64,000 nucleotides of DNA from Antedon mediterranea (GCF_964355755.1 NC_092671.1:33561304-33625303); one strand, 5' to 3'. Shown: positions 1 to 12,295, numbered from the stretch's first letter. Program-made: numbers and translations. The notes: generated by a model from the sequence alone, not told the origin.

Positions 1-283
1 TAACCCTGTACTTCCATTACTGTGTTTTGAATGCAAATTGAAGAACAGGAGATTCTTGTGTTATAAGTTCTTTGCCATTGTCTGTTGTAGTAATTTACGA
101 GGATTAGAGTTTCAAAATAATTGCAAAATGATAAATTTCTTAAAATTGAATACCTGAATATAAGAAGGGTCCAAGTCCACGCAATAGTGTTTAGAGAAAA
201 TTAACAAAATAACTTATATATTCATATCTAAATGTAAAATGATATAGTACATGATTACAGGGCGGATCCAGGATTATTTTTGC

Positions 284-299
284 GGGGGGGGGGGGGGGG
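284..299 (+). repeat. Run of 16 G
   Basis: An uninterrupted G16 tract in AT-rich DNA. A similar G15 run lies at 4417-4431. Such runs are prone to length error and can form G-quadruplexes. Confidence 0.9.
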
Positions 300-624
300 C
301 ACACGTACGCGATCGTAGAGAGAAAATACACTGGGGGAAGCCCAGAATAAAAATGCATTTTATGGTGTTCGAGATCACTCTAACGCACTCCTGATTCGAT
401 CATCTGTAAAGGGTCTTGCACACCTGTTCACAGTTCCGAAGGGTGGCGAAAGTAGTGAGAAAGACTGAGAGAGGGCGTCCTATTTCGTCCCATTTTAGGG
501 GAGCATATTATGAATATGCATCTCTCTGCACTCGCCTTCTGAATGAACATTTTAATACGCTGCGCTTTCCCAATGAATTGCCGATTCTTACAAAGGGAGG
601 ATATCGCCTTGTTGTAACTACGTA

Positions 625-968
625 TAGGCCTTTTTCACGAAACGGGAGACATCTTCGACCGATGACAAACAATGTTGTGCAACGAAGCGTAACCAACAGA
701 AATAACATAACGTTTTCAGGAGATTTCAGGACACCATGTTAATTTAAAAATCGTAACTGTTCAACGGAAATGTTGAACAGTTAACTGTAAAATGTTCTTA
801 AAAGATTTGCCTACATCACTGTGTGATTGAAAAAAAATATTTTTTCACTGCTTAAAATCCATCGAAAAAAACACCACAGTGTATAAGCATAGGCTGAAAA
901 CGCTATGTTATTTCTGTTGGTTACGCTTTGTTGCACGGCATTGTTTGTCATCGTTTCGTGAAAAAGGC
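625..968. repeat. Inverted repeat (foldback) at 625-719 and 890-968
   Basis: The left arm (GACAAACAATGTTGTGCAAC, then AAGCGTAACCAACAGAAATA) reappears in reverse complement in the right arm with a few substitutions. The left arm has a 17-bp extra block. Short reading frames here are by-products of the arms, not genes. Probably a decayed foldback element. Confidence 0.7.
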
Positions 969-1049
969 GCATTGGTCCCTGGATGTAGCATTCAGATATC
1001 GACGCCCGCGGCGGCGTGAGCTGGGCCAACTTCTAAATATAGAAGAATT

Positions 1050-1120
1050 GTAACTTTAACTAGATTTGAACTCGTCACTACGGACGAGTTAGGTTATCCG
1101 CATCGCAAAAGCCACGTGCA
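1050..1120 (-). repeat. Possible tRNA-derived SINE head
   Basis: The reverse strand contains GCGATGCGGATAACC followed about 30 bp later by GAGTTCAAATCTAG, resembling degenerate A and B boxes and similar to the block at 43.43-43.50 kb. Weak evidence. Confidence 0.25.
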
Positions 1121-1326
1121 CGTCACGTCATAATCATTATACGCGCTTCTGTGGCATAATGGGAACGCGTTTAAGACAATGACTTGGGCCCTTCCTATAA
1201 TCATATATCATGTTTGTGCAGTGAAACAGACATATTATTTGTCAACAGAGGGCACTATTATCAAATGTGTAACTCATATACACAAGGTAGCCCAGTGACA
1301 ATTATTGTTTCTGCTGCAACTGCTCA

Positions 1327-2052
1327 AAATACGGTATAAAAATACGCTATAAAATACGGTATTTTTTATACCGTATTTTTTAGTACCCCGTTTCTGCTAA
1401 CAATACTTCTTGGGTGGTCGGGTTAAATTTCATCCTTTTTACCCAAATTGCCATTCATTTATTTGGTCGATAATTAAAAGTCGCAATAAAGGAAGTTTTA
1501 CGTCTCATTTTCAACAGCCTAGCCCTAGTGATAGAGATGTTGTGAGAGCACAGAAAACATCGTAATGGGGACAAATAATTCGTTCTCTCCCCGAGTTATT
1601 GTCTTTTGCAATGTTGTACTGCTTCGCAGGCGCTTCATCTTTGAATTTACTTGCTTGGAGACAAGTCTATTCCGTACTCTTGCTGCTTTATTTTTTTAGA
1701 AATGTCTTTATAAATGTGGTTGTCCCTTTTATTACCTTTTAATTGGCCGGAAATTTTAGCTTTCCCACACAGATTTATATAGTAAATACTGTGACGTCTT
1801 CGCTCCACATTTTCGCCGAATATATCTATACACGTGTGTAAAACAGCTGACAGCAACAGAAAATAAAAACACGATGTTGACTTCATGTCACAGGTAAAAA
1901 AAATACGGTATTTTTTATTGGCAGCAGAAAAGGGTACAACAAATACGGTATAAATGTGTAAATACCGTATTTTATCCACAAATCTTGTGGGGAAAATACG
2001 GTATTTTTTATGAGCGGTGTTTCTGCTGCCAAAAAAAATACGGTATTTTCTT
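1327..2052. repeat. Cluster of palindromic AATACGGTATT words
   Basis: The near-palindrome AAAATACGGTATTTT, or its half, occurs repeatedly at about 1327-1384, 1902-1922, 1938-1976, 1994-2010 and 2034-2050, often next to GGCAGCAGAAA. At 1350-1380 two copies form a head-to-head hairpin. The spacing is irregular, so this is not a simple satellite. Confidence 0.7.
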
Positions 2053-2059
2053 GGCAGCA

Positions 2060-3330
2060 GAAACAGGGCCTATGTTCAGCTCAATTTGGCCAAGTGATGG
2101 ACTATGGATACCATAAACGTCATTACATTGTAATTATGTGTTTGCCTTTTTTTTATACTCTGTGGAATCACTTGAATATTTTTCATTCCGACAAGAAAAG
2201 CGCAAGTTATGCCCTGTTGTAAACAAAATAATATGCGCATGCGTATTGTATTTTGGAAATAACCTTTGTTACGTAGTATGTCAGGAACATATTTTTTAAA
2301 ATTTGGATAATCAGATCATTCGATATCTTCCTTGTATGTAGAAATGACGAGGTTAATGATCTCGTTATCCGAACATCTCTTATAAATGTTTCAGACGTAA
2401 GAGATCTAAGATCTTGTCATCTGAACATCATTCTCTTCTAAAGGTAGACAAGACGTCATATCCGTTTCTTCTAAATCATGTAGATATGATGATTAATAAG
2501 CTAATTCATTCTCTTCTAAAGCCTGGTTCCAACTGAGAACGCAATGCAAGACACAAATCGCAATGCAAGCAAATTTTCCAATCAGACAATAGAGGATTAC
2601 AATTACGTATTAACCATAGGTTTATTTAATACAGTACCAATAAAGGCTAAGCATTCAAATTAATAAGCAAAAATTGAATACAAGAACTAACACATTTAGT
2701 AGATCTAGACATGTCACGTGTGTACAACACGGCATTCACAAGTTCGATTTTTCATGACGTATCCAAACCCAACTAAAAAAAAGGAAAGACATAATTTCAC
2801 TCATTTTTATTGTAATTAATGCTATGTGTGTGACCTGCACTATGTAAGGTCAAATGTCAGATAAAAGTGGGTTCTGGTACGGTATCGTTATCCGTCTTTC
2901 AGTACAATGTACTCACTTTATCCCTGTTTTCGTCTTCTGCCCTCTGAAATTAGTTTTACAGAAAAAAAGTACTATAAGATTATACAATAAAACAATCTTA
3001 CATTTGATTGTGGAAAATATAATTTTAGTAAATTAGTTCACAACTTTTTCTGTACTTTAAATTCTGAAATTTGCTTCATCTGGTACATTCTCGGTATAGC
3101 AACGTTGTAATTTCAGATATTAACTACCTATTTTGACAATTAATAAATAATCTGAACACAAATTTTGAGTTCAACAATGGCTGTGCGATTCATAATCGTT
3201 ACAAATAATTAAAGCGCATGCGAATGATTCTTACATAGCATGAAATAGTCTAAAACATAATTAATGTTTATGAGTGCAATAGAGAAAATAATTTAATGAG
3301 GTGGAAGATGAATACTTGCTTATCAAGTAA
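2060..3330. other. No gene recognised
   Basis: AT-rich DNA 3' of gene A. Only short chance reading frames are present. A few imperfect direct repeats (ATTCTCTTCTAAAG near 2430 and 2508) are visible. Confidence 0.5.
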
Positions 3331-3335
3331 AACGA

Positions 3336-6300
3336 TTACATAGCTGCGTTCAGCGTCGAGAAAACGAAACACTGAGATGCAATTTTATTTGCCGGAGCCA
3401 GACCGGAGCCGAATCGGAGAACATTTGAAAGATGCTTAATACTAACTTTTCCCTTTAGGCTTAACAGTTGTACCCACTAGAGATTTTGGTAATAATTCAA
3501 TTGAAATAATAAAAATTTATAATTATATAATGATCAATTTGATAATTTGATTAATGTATGATTTTTTCGTATAAGTTACGTTTCACGGGGTTCACGTAAT
3601 GAAACCATTGATCCGTCAAGCTAAAACTAGTTTGACAACATTACAACATGCACTGGCTTCCTTGTCATCTTTTTCGTATAAATAATGGTGTAAGAAACAA
3701 TGAAAACACTGCGTATCTTTTTAAGATGTTATGTTAATAATTAAATTTGTATTATATAGATACTTACGACGACCTAGTTGTATTCGGCGTTCATGGTCTA
3801 AAAATAGATAGAAAAAGTCCTGACAATGACAGGATATTATAATGCACATTTGTTACATATTTACATTACAAAATATTTTATAAATAAAAAATATTACATT
3901 TATTTAGATTTCAAGAACACACCTTAATTTTGTCAACGACCAAAGAATCCTAGGCCTAGCCATAGCTGGGCTAAAGCACCTAAAATAGGCTAGAAATGCA
4001 GGAAATATACTGTATGGCCCTTCGAATGATTAAACCTTGATGGCCCAAACGGGAATTGTAGGGCTCCTGTCGGGGGCTTGCAAGATAAGGTTGCTTCAAT
4101 GGTATTTGTGTGAATCCCAATGTGTAACAGCTGTAAGTCAACGTGAAATAGTCGTTTGGCTCTTTTTGCATGATTAAGTCTTGCATGAACCAACGTGCAT
4201 TTTGTGCTACTGCCTGCTGAAACTAGCAGGATGAAGTTGCTGTCAATGATATTTTTGTGCATCCCATAGTGTAACAGTTACAATGCAACATGAATTAGTC
4301 GTTTGGCTCTGTTTGCACGTCTTGTATGGCCCAACGTGTATTTCTAGGCTACAGTCTGGGGCAACTTACATAGAGGATAAAGTTGACATGATTAACATCA
4401 TTTGTGGGCCTACAGTGGGGGGGGGGGGGGGTGTAGAAAGCGATGACCCCGAATTGGACGACCCCAACGATTTGGGCGACCTCGAATTGGACGACCTAGA
4501 ATTGGACAACCCATAACACGAAACCGACGACCCCTATAGCCTAGCCTAGCCTAGGCCTAAGTGTGGTATAACATCCCGAAGCCGAACATAGCCAAATATT
4601 TTTAAACCATACCTTATATAATACTCGCAAGCTAGCAATTGATTAAAAAAATTCAGAAATATCGCCAGTTGATACTGAATGTGTCGACACGAACAAACGA
4701 ACACATATGGAACGCCAAGAGTGCATCATTAGAACTGCATAAATTGGTCCACTCACCAAGTGCGAACATTTAAAAAAAAAAACGATCGTTTTAGGTTAAT
4801 TTAAATATGGTAATTATATTATAATCAGGTCAAAGATCAAAGTGATACTTCCGGTCATTTTTGGAGAAAAAATCCATTAGAGTAAATGATGTATTCTGAA
4901 CAAATCCTCTCTAGCTAGTTACATAGATCTGGCAACATAAAATGTAGTCATGTCGTTGGCCGCCATCTTGGGGCAAACGTACAGATAGCCTTGATTGAAT
5001 TTGATTTGATTTTATTATTTGGGTTAACGATGACCAATCCACTGAGCAAACCTTACCCGCCGCTGAAAAAGGGGCCGTTTTGACATGGTTTGCCATGTTT
5101 ATGATATTTCGTGTGCTAATCGAGTCGAATGCAGTTTTAATGATGACCTCCTGGCATTCCATATCTGTTCGTTTGTTCGTGTCGACACATTCATTATCAA
5201 ATGGCGATATTTCTGTATTTTTTCAATCAATTGCTTGTATCAATCAATCAATCAATCAATCAATTGCGAGTATTATATAAGGTATGGTTTAAAGAGCGTT
5301 GGCTATGTTTGGCTTCGGGATGTTATACCGCACTTAGGCCTAGGCTAGGCTATTAGGGGTCGTCGGTTTCGTGTTATGGGAGCACATTTGAAAGATGCTT
5401 AATACTACTTTTTCCTTTAGGCTTAACAGTTGTACCCACTAGAGATTTTGATAATAATTCAAATTGAAATATTAACAATTAATTATCAATTTGATAATTT
5501 GTTTAATGTATGATCTTTTCGTATAAGTTACATTTCATGGGGTTCACGATATGAAACCATTGATATATGGTGAAACTAAGATCCGTTAAGCTCTGTTTAC
5601 ACTATCAAACTAGTTTGACAAAAATTACAGCAATGGCTTCCTTGTCATCTTTTTTGTATAATTGATGGTGTAAGAAACAATGAAACACTGCGTATCTTTT
5701 TTAAATGTTATGTTAATAATTAAATTTGTATTATAATTATATATACTCACGACGACCTAGTTGTATTCGGCGTTCATAGTCTATAAATAGATAGAAAAAG
5801 TCCTGATAATGACAGGATATTATAATGCATATTTTTTACATATTTACATTACAAAACATTTTTATAAATAAAAAATATTATATTTATTTAGATTTTATAA
5901 ACACACCTATAATACTACTGTATTGTTAATTTTGTAAACGACCAAAGAATCCTAGGCCTAGACATAGCTGGGCCGGCTAAAGCGCCTAAAATAGGCTAGA
6001 AATGTAGGAAATATACTGTATGGCCCTTCGAATGATTAAACCTTGATGGCCCAAACGGGAATTGCTGGGCTCCTGTCTGGGGCTTGCAAGATAAGGTTGC
6101 TTCAATGGTATTTGTGTGCATCCCAATGTGTAACAGCTGCAAGTCAACGTGAAATAGTCGTTTGGCTCTGTTCGCAAGTCTTGTATGGCCCAACGTGCAT
6201 TTCTGGGCTACAGTCTGGGGCAACTTACATAGAGGATAAAGTTGACATGATTAACATCATTTGTGGAGCTACAGTGGGGCTACTGTCTTACAAGATAAAG

Positions 6301-9300
6301 TTACTGTCATTGCTGTATACACATGTGGTATTTTATCCGTGTGGATTTTAACATGATATAGAAATAAATTCATTTATACATATTAACTAACCTTTGTTTT
6401 GCTTCACTTATTCCTAACTTATCTCTGTGTACACTGTCAAATATTTTAACAAAAAAGTGTGATGTTCCCAAAATGGTAGTGATATACCCAAATATGGTAG
6501 TGATATGACATCATCCCGTCCATATATGGAAACATCTTATTTTTTGCAACATAAACTTTGATAGTGTAGACAGAGCTTAACATCATGCAAATTCTCATAC
6601 AAAATTGCTGAAATAATAAAAAAAGTGAAGTTTTGCTTTAGGTTTGCATCTTTAGCAACCAAGGATATCACGTTTCAGTTATAAGTTTAACTTACCAGAA
6701 TCGGGTTCAGTTTTATTGTCTGAAAAACAAAGTGCAACTTTAAAAATAAAAAACAAATTATTTGAGTACAATGAATTCCAATTTAAAAAACGTAATCAGG
6801 CCTCTAATGTACTAATATTGGTTTTAACTCTGTTTTGTTCGGAATATGATGCGCTCTGAAATACATAAATTACCACATGATTTATTAAAGAACTAATACA
6901 TTCATAAACATATGTTTATATTACATAGTTTACTCCTACCAAGTTTGTTTTGTGTAAACAAAATGTATATATATATATGTATGTATGTATGTGCGTATGA
7001 TATTGTCAATCTTCATCGTCCTATTAATGAATGGCCTATTACGATATTTACTCACGTTCCGCATCTACTCCTCTCATTCTATCCGAGTCTGAATAGAGCA
7101 ACCCTTTAAATACAAAATACATACAAATATTTATTTAGATAATGACAAACGAAATATACAAATGCAAAGAAAAAGAAACAACAGCATGGGTATATTTTTT
7201 AACCAAAACTAAAAACATAAATTAACATAATTAAATTGATGAATAAAAGTGGTATGAACCCACAAAAGATAAAAAATATAATAAACACTATGATGGGTAT
7301 TGATATTATTATATCAACTTTGTTTTGAAAGAAATGCAACCAACCAATTAATTTTTAATTGTTGATGTCAACTGCCCGTTTTTTATTTTATGATGTTTTC
7401 CTATAAACTTATATGGTACTACTTTTTCCTAATGATTAGCTTCGGCCCGATGAACCACCCTAATAAATTATTTTTGAAATAAATAAATTAAAATAAAATC
7501 GAATGTTTACAAAAATTTATTCTTCTAGCGGAAACATGCTATAATCTGTGATACTGATACAAAACACACACTTTGTATCTCTAGAGTAGTAAAAATATTA
7601 CAAACCTACGCATCATTAGATCAACTCGCGTACCCCATAGTACGTGCCCACGGATGGTTCTCGAAGATATAAAGCTTTGACGTAAAGAACTGAAAATTTT
7701 TCAAAGTTAAACCAAGGAACTCCATAAACGCGATATAATGTTAAGTAGTTGGATATAATTGTGCCCATCATTAGCAGGTCTATAAGCTTAAGATAGATTA
7801 CGTGAAACAAATGCAAAATGTGATAAATACCAAAAAACATAACCCACATTGGGAAAAGGCACATACAATTAACATTTACATATTGCATTACAGAACCTTA
7901 TCCACTCACCACCTACCAAAAAATCAATATAATCCTAGCCAAAATTTAACCTAAATTCATTTAATCGTCAATAACTATGTATCAGTCTAACTAAACTTAA
8001 TTAATAAACATGTTTAAGGTGTTAAAATCAGTACCGAAAGTATGTATCAACTTACTATAGGGTAAACATTCCAAAGTGGAGCGCGATTTACCGAATTTTG
8101 CTCTTACGTAAATTTATATATAAATGATATATGCCTATTTTGTAAATATACAATGTTAACGTGTAATTACTTACCTGTATCCTGAAATACATTGTTAACA
8201 TTAATAAAAACAAAAACAAATCATGTAGGAGGACAATAAGTAAATGTAATAGATGGAGGCCTGATTACAAAACCATTAATTGATTCATATTTTCAACTTT
8301 TTGATTAGCTTTTTTTTAAATTATTATTTTTTTTTGTCATATAATAATATATGTATATATGCACATTTATATAATTCTCTTATTTATAAGGTACATTGTT
8401 AAAAAATACATATCTTTTGAACAGTATATACATAAGAATAAGATTATTTTGATGTTAAAAAGTAACCACATTTACATTCATATACATTTTTAAAAATACA
8501 ATTAGTTAAATTTGTCGATGGCAATAAAATGACGATAACAATTGATTTAAAAAAACGTAGTTATGAAAAAGTGATTATTTTTGTTTTATTCTGTTCGTGT
8601 CCGTTTCGTTTTTTTAAATTATTTAACGTTTAACACAAGGATCAGCTTTAGTCTCAAGAAGCCTATGCAACATACAACAAATATGAGCTAAGCAACAGAA
8701 GGTGTAAATATATTATAAAAAGACATGAGACAAGTAAATAGTAAATCAGTTTACCTTTCAGTGTTAACGTTTACTGTATTGGTACCTTTGTGATGTTAGG
8801 CCTACATTGTACACGCATTGTTTGTGGGTGATTAATTTGTATAGTATAATAGCCACTTTTCAACTAGGCGAATTTGTTCGCACGATTAAACGTTTTGCAG
8901 AGAAAAAAAACCCGCTATATTCTTTCCACCGCAAGAAAGCGAATAGCTGTGAATTATGATGTTCATCTTGTGTCTATTCAGCAGATTGTCGATTGTCATG
9001 AGTACTCATGAACGCACCATAGCTTATTTCATGAGCTCTGATTAGTTGCACAATGTTTCACTTCGTAAAAAATAAAACAATTCGAACTACCAATTTCGAC
9101 GAAAAAGAGAATATGCATGCGTAGAAGCAACTGCTTTTAATTCGAAAAATTCGTCACTAGTGAAAAATCGGCTTTACGGAAAATATTAATAGGCCTATGT
9201 ACATGTTTATAAAATACTATACATACATTTTACAAAAACTAATTGATAATTTACTTACTGCATCTTCTTGACAACACAAAGCTTCGACTGGAAATAAAAT

Positions 9301-9912
9301 TACAAGAAGCTTACTTGTTGACATTCAGATTGCCCGTCAATAAGTTTTAAGTTTAAAGCTTATAATAAGATTGGTTTATCATAAAATAATGTTTGTGTCT
9401 CGGTAAGGGAAACAACTAGTTTAAAATATTACTAGGCACTTACTTGGATATTGTCCATAAACAAACTGAAATGAAGACACGAACAAAATCACAAGGATCA
9501 AAGTTTGAAAACTGCCGAAAAAGAAATATTTTGGCAGCCATGAATGGATAATAATGAAAGAAAAGAATAGAAATTAAAATGTGTAGGTACAAAAGCAACA
9601 TTACTCTATCTTCAACTTTTGTGGTTTATCAAAGTTTCTGATATGCGAATAGTCTACTAACGAAACTTTTTTAGGTAAATGTATCAGTAAAATGGATTGA
9701 AAAAAAAAAACGTTTCATCCATTCCACTAAAAATGTAATAAGTAATAAAAAAAAAATACATTTGAATAATATTGTTCTATTTTTATTTTTATCCCTTTAC
9801 TATGTATGATGTTTATACAGTATTGTTATCTGTGACAAGAAAGGCCCATTTTAAACCTCTATTTTGACCAAAATTGAATTGGAAGTACAGGTACTTACAA
9901 TTTAGCTTGCAT
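3336..9912 (-). CDS. Gene A: micro-exon gene for a small secreted basic peptide
   Basis: Seen: exons 9899-9912, 9444-9511, 9259-9287, 8175-8181, 6696-6719, 5751-5780, 3768-3797 and a short last exon from 3343 (stop 3336-3338), most bounded by CAG or TAG acceptors and GTAAGT/GTGAGT donors. The 14-nt first exon gives MQAK plus two bases; exon 2 completes a hydrophobic signal peptide (FFQTLILVILFVSS, then FQFVYGQYP). Exon 3 (29 nt, CCQEDA) ends in phase 0 and the 7-nt exon 4 restores phase 1, so the pair totals 36 nt. Exon 5 is acidic (NKTEPDS). Exons 6 and 7 are copies made by a local duplication, each ending ERRIQLGR. Predicted length is about 69 residues. The 3' end is least certain: an alternative acceptor at 3372 would give a 36-codon hydrophobic tail. 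Inferred: a secreted precursor cut at RR sites; function unknown. Same family as genes B, D and F. Confidence 0.6.
3421..4416. repeat. Direct duplication, left copy (holds gene A exon 7)
   Basis: About 1 kb that recurs at 5386-6290 with small indels, starting ACATTTGAAAGATGCTTAAT. It contains the 30-nt exon 3768-3797 and a block of about 155-bp internal repeats (4030-4400, with GTCGTTTGGCTCT and GGCCCAACGTG recurring). The reading frames inside come from these repeats. Confidence 0.85.
4417..4510 (+). repeat. G15 run followed by a short minisatellite
   Basis: G15 at 4417-4431, then degenerate tandem copies of GAATTGGACGACC up to 4510. They give an Asp/Glu/Leu-rich chance reading frame. Confidence 0.6.
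4509..5379. mobile_element. Inverted-repeat element between the two duplicated copies
   Basis: Arms of about 220 bp: the left begins CCCATAACACGAAACCGACG and the right ends with its reverse complement (CGTCGGTTTCGTGTTATGGG). The arms share GTGTCGACACGAACAAACGA-type sequence and a CTAGCCTAGGCCTAAGTG block. No transposase. The right arm has an (ATCA)n expansion near 5240-5262. A non-autonomous foldback element, or one half of a larger inverted duplication. Confidence 0.75.
5386..6290. repeat. Direct duplication, right copy (holds gene A exon 6)
   Basis: Matches 3421-4416. Contains the 30-nt exon 5751-5780, whose flanking splice sites are conserved with the other copy. It has an extra segment CTCTGTTTACACTATCA near 5591, related to the terminal sequence of the small element at 6421-6579. 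Confidence 0.85.
6421..6579. mobile_element. Short inverted-repeat element (MITE)
   Basis: About 160 bp, with left end CTCTGTGTACACTGTCAAA and right end the reverse complement of AAGCTCTGTCTACACTATCA. Internal TATGACATCAT and GTCCATATATGG recur near 42.23 kb, at the right end of the outer nested element in gene D, so it is the same family. Confidence 0.6.
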
Positions 9913-9919
9913 GATGCTG

Positions 9920-11285
9920 TTGAACGAATACTACAATTCATCATTGGTTCAAATTAAAAACAACAGTAAAAATGGTAATTTAAATAATAATAATAATTCG
10001 ATAAATAATATAATAAATTTACAGCTGCTGTCTCTTCAAAAGACTAAATTAGTACACAGAATCATTATTTATATGGTAATTATTTGTTACAAATTATTTA
10101 AACAAATTTGAATATTATGTTAATCAATCGTGTAAGCAGTAATTCTTTTATCATTCCAATATCAATAAATTCTTTTATATTAAATTTAATATCTGTTTAG
10201 ATGTGTTTAGGTCTATTGTTTAATATTGTGCTATGGCAAAAGAAGAATGCATTGATTACACCAGTTATAGGAATGCAAATGTCTTTGTACTATCGAAGCA
10301 TTAATCTTATCGTTGGTACAGAATCGTAATTATACATCTACCTTTTGGCGTCTCTATCATAGTTTGTTTACTCTTGATATCCAAATTTGTAATCAAAAAG
10401 TATGTAAATGCATTAACATTTTGTCCCCATATAGCTTATGTTAGCTTGTCTCAATCCAAGTAAACTTTTGTAATGAAAGTCCTACAGTTAAATTTGTATA
10501 TGTACATAGGCCCATGGAGTAATTTATAATTCTTCCACAAGCGCCACATTTTGTATCTTATTTGTTAATTGTATGTGCATTGTATTTCAGTAACAAACGG
10601 CTACTGTTGTAAGGAAACATTTTGTTTTTACTGTATGGTAATCAAAATTTAAATAATAATATTTAATTATTTGTATATCTACGGACGTACCATAATTTTC
10701 AAAATTATTTTTAAAATGTTCTAGCAATACTTTTGAATTCTTAAATAACAGTTTTTAAACTTCATATTACGGACCGTACCAACAACTTAAACGTGTTTTT
10801 AAAATGTAGTGTAAAATGTTCTATATTTAGTTTTGTTACAATGAATTTTACTGACAGCATTCATTGCATACTTATAATAAGCATTTACTCTACTAGACGT
10901 ATGTTATGTTAAACTTTCTTTCAACCTTTTGTGTATTACGTATCAATGGAAATGAGATGTGGAAAATGAGACTTAAATTAACGCATATCATATATACGTT
11001 TGCGTTTTCTCGCCGCGGTTGAAATCTGTTAATAAGCGAGGCTCAAACCTGTCGAAGAAGAGTACTAAATGCTAGTATTTTATATTTTTGTTTATTCACT
11101 ACTTACAAGCTATGCTTTTATAGGCTTTTATTTTAAGTTAAGTGAAGTAAAATGAAATGAGGTTCTTTTCTTCTAGTTAGTTCTTAGCTGGGATGATGTT
11201 CCTGGCACATTTTCATCTGTCTTATCAAGTTCAGTTGATACGAAAACGTTTGGTAAATAAGCAGGAATTGTGTGAAAACAAAGTT
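9920..11285. other. Upstream region of gene A; no other gene recognised
   Basis: AT-rich. Near 10.68 and 10.77 kb two segments starting ACGGAC(C)GTACCA and ending AAATGTTCTA are imperfect direct repeats. No convincing TATA box for gene A was found. Confidence 0.4.
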
Positions 11286-11515
11286 TAACACTATTCCATT
11301 TTGAGAACTGATAGGGCGTGGTACAATCCTCTTGGACCACGCTGCTCTCACGTCTTCAACAATTATTCAGTAAGATATTTTTAATCTCCGTTTTCGTCAC
11401 TTTTCAGTTACCATCTGACAATATTTTTCTTAAACACCAATTCTTATAAACCACAGTATTTTTACTCATATTAATTTGACTTCAACCATAAAGGAAATAG
11501 TAATATTTTTCAACA

Positions 11516-12139
11516 ATGTTAACTGCTGTCATATTAGGCCACAGCTTTGTATCAGGTATGCTTCACATCATGGCGTACCACCATGGCAACAACGGGGTTC
11601 TAGGCCCCAAAAAAATACCTGACGTTTTACGCGTCAGCAACCATTACAGTGCTGTGCATTTTAAGGGGTTTTCGGGGCTTAAGATCGAAGACCTCCGTAA
11701 GCCTCAGTATTACACAATAATAACAGATATACAGCCAGACGTTCTGAATATTGATATAGGGTCAAACGATCTTACATCATCATCTAATACACCACTGGAC
11801 GTGGCTACACAACATATTATAACAACGTTACTGGTTGACATGTTAACTTTATGGCACCCACGTGAAGTCGTTCTATGCTCAGCCCTTTACAGAGCATACC
11901 ACAATGATGGGCATATTGAGGATTTCAATGAACGTATATTTCAATACAATGGCATATTAAAAGATTTTGCCACTTATCATTCCGAACATTTTTATTACCA
12001 TTTGCACCCAGGTTTTTGGCAGGTACCTGTGTCTTCTTGGTCCACTGATGGAATACACCCAAATTCACTAGAGGGAAGGAAAAAGTACAAAGCTTCCCTA
12101 CGAACTGCACTGCTTCAAGCAGCTGCCCGTTTAAAATAA
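11516..12139 (+). CDS. SGNH/GDSL-type hydrolase of the tyrosine-recombinase element
   Basis: A 207-residue intact reading frame. Block I is GHSFVSG (residues about 8-14, with Ser as nucleophile in a GHS variant of GDS). IGSNDL near residue 82 matches block III (GxND), and DGIHPN near residue 180 supplies the Asp and His of block V. The fold is therefore that of an SGNH esterase/lipase. It is the first ORF of the element, followed by A-rich DNA. In Ngaro-type elements such ORFs occur but their role is unknown. It is better preserved than the Gag and RT regions downstream. The first 80 or so bases are repeated at 31.66-31.75 kb. Confidence 0.75.
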   Translation: MLTAVILGHSFVSGMLHIMAYHHGNNGVLGPKKIPDVLRVSNHYSAVHFKGFSGLKIEDLRKPQYYTIITDIQPDVLNIDIGSNDLTSSSNTPLDVATQHIITTLLVDMLTLWHPREVVLCSALYRAYHNDGHIEDFNERIFQYNGILKDFATYHSEHFYYHLHPGFWQVPVSSWSTDGIHPNSLEGRKKYKASLRTALLQAAARLK

Positions 12140-12275
12140 AAAGATAAAAAAATAAAAAATATATAAAAAAAAAAAAATAAAAAAAAAAAAAAAACAACAA
12201 TAAATAAATTTAAAAAAAATAAATAAATGGAAAATTATAAAAAAAAGAAGAAATAAACAAACAAATAAAACACTT
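12137..12275 (+). repeat. A-rich low-complexity tract
   Basis: Long runs of A with scattered T, G and C directly after the hydrolase stop codon. Confidence 0.8.
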
Positions 12276-12295
12276 TTAAGCAATTCATTTGTTCA

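Noticed and set aside
508-1029. Mirror-image reading frames on both strands at 416-742, 508-708 and 811-1029
   Set aside because: They come from the arms of an inverted repeat, not from genes.
3339-3371. Alternative acceptor for gene A's last exon giving a longer tail
   Set aside because: The downstream acceptor has the better pyrimidine tract and gives a short terminal exon as in the paralogues. Both remain possible.
4283-4516. 77-codon frame with Gly run and Asp/Leu repeats
   Set aside because: Produced by a G15 run and a short minisatellite within duplicated repeat DNA.
7616-7888. 90-codon minus-strand frame inside gene A
   Set aside because: Low-complexity hydrophobic start, no acceptor with a pyrimidine tract, no family match; lies in an intron of the model.
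8742-8760. 19-nt splice-bounded segment resembling the end of gene B exon 3
   Set aside because: Entering in the phase left by exon 3 gives an immediate TAA, whereas the 7-nt exon at 8175 restores the family phase. It may be a decayed exon or an alternative stop exon.
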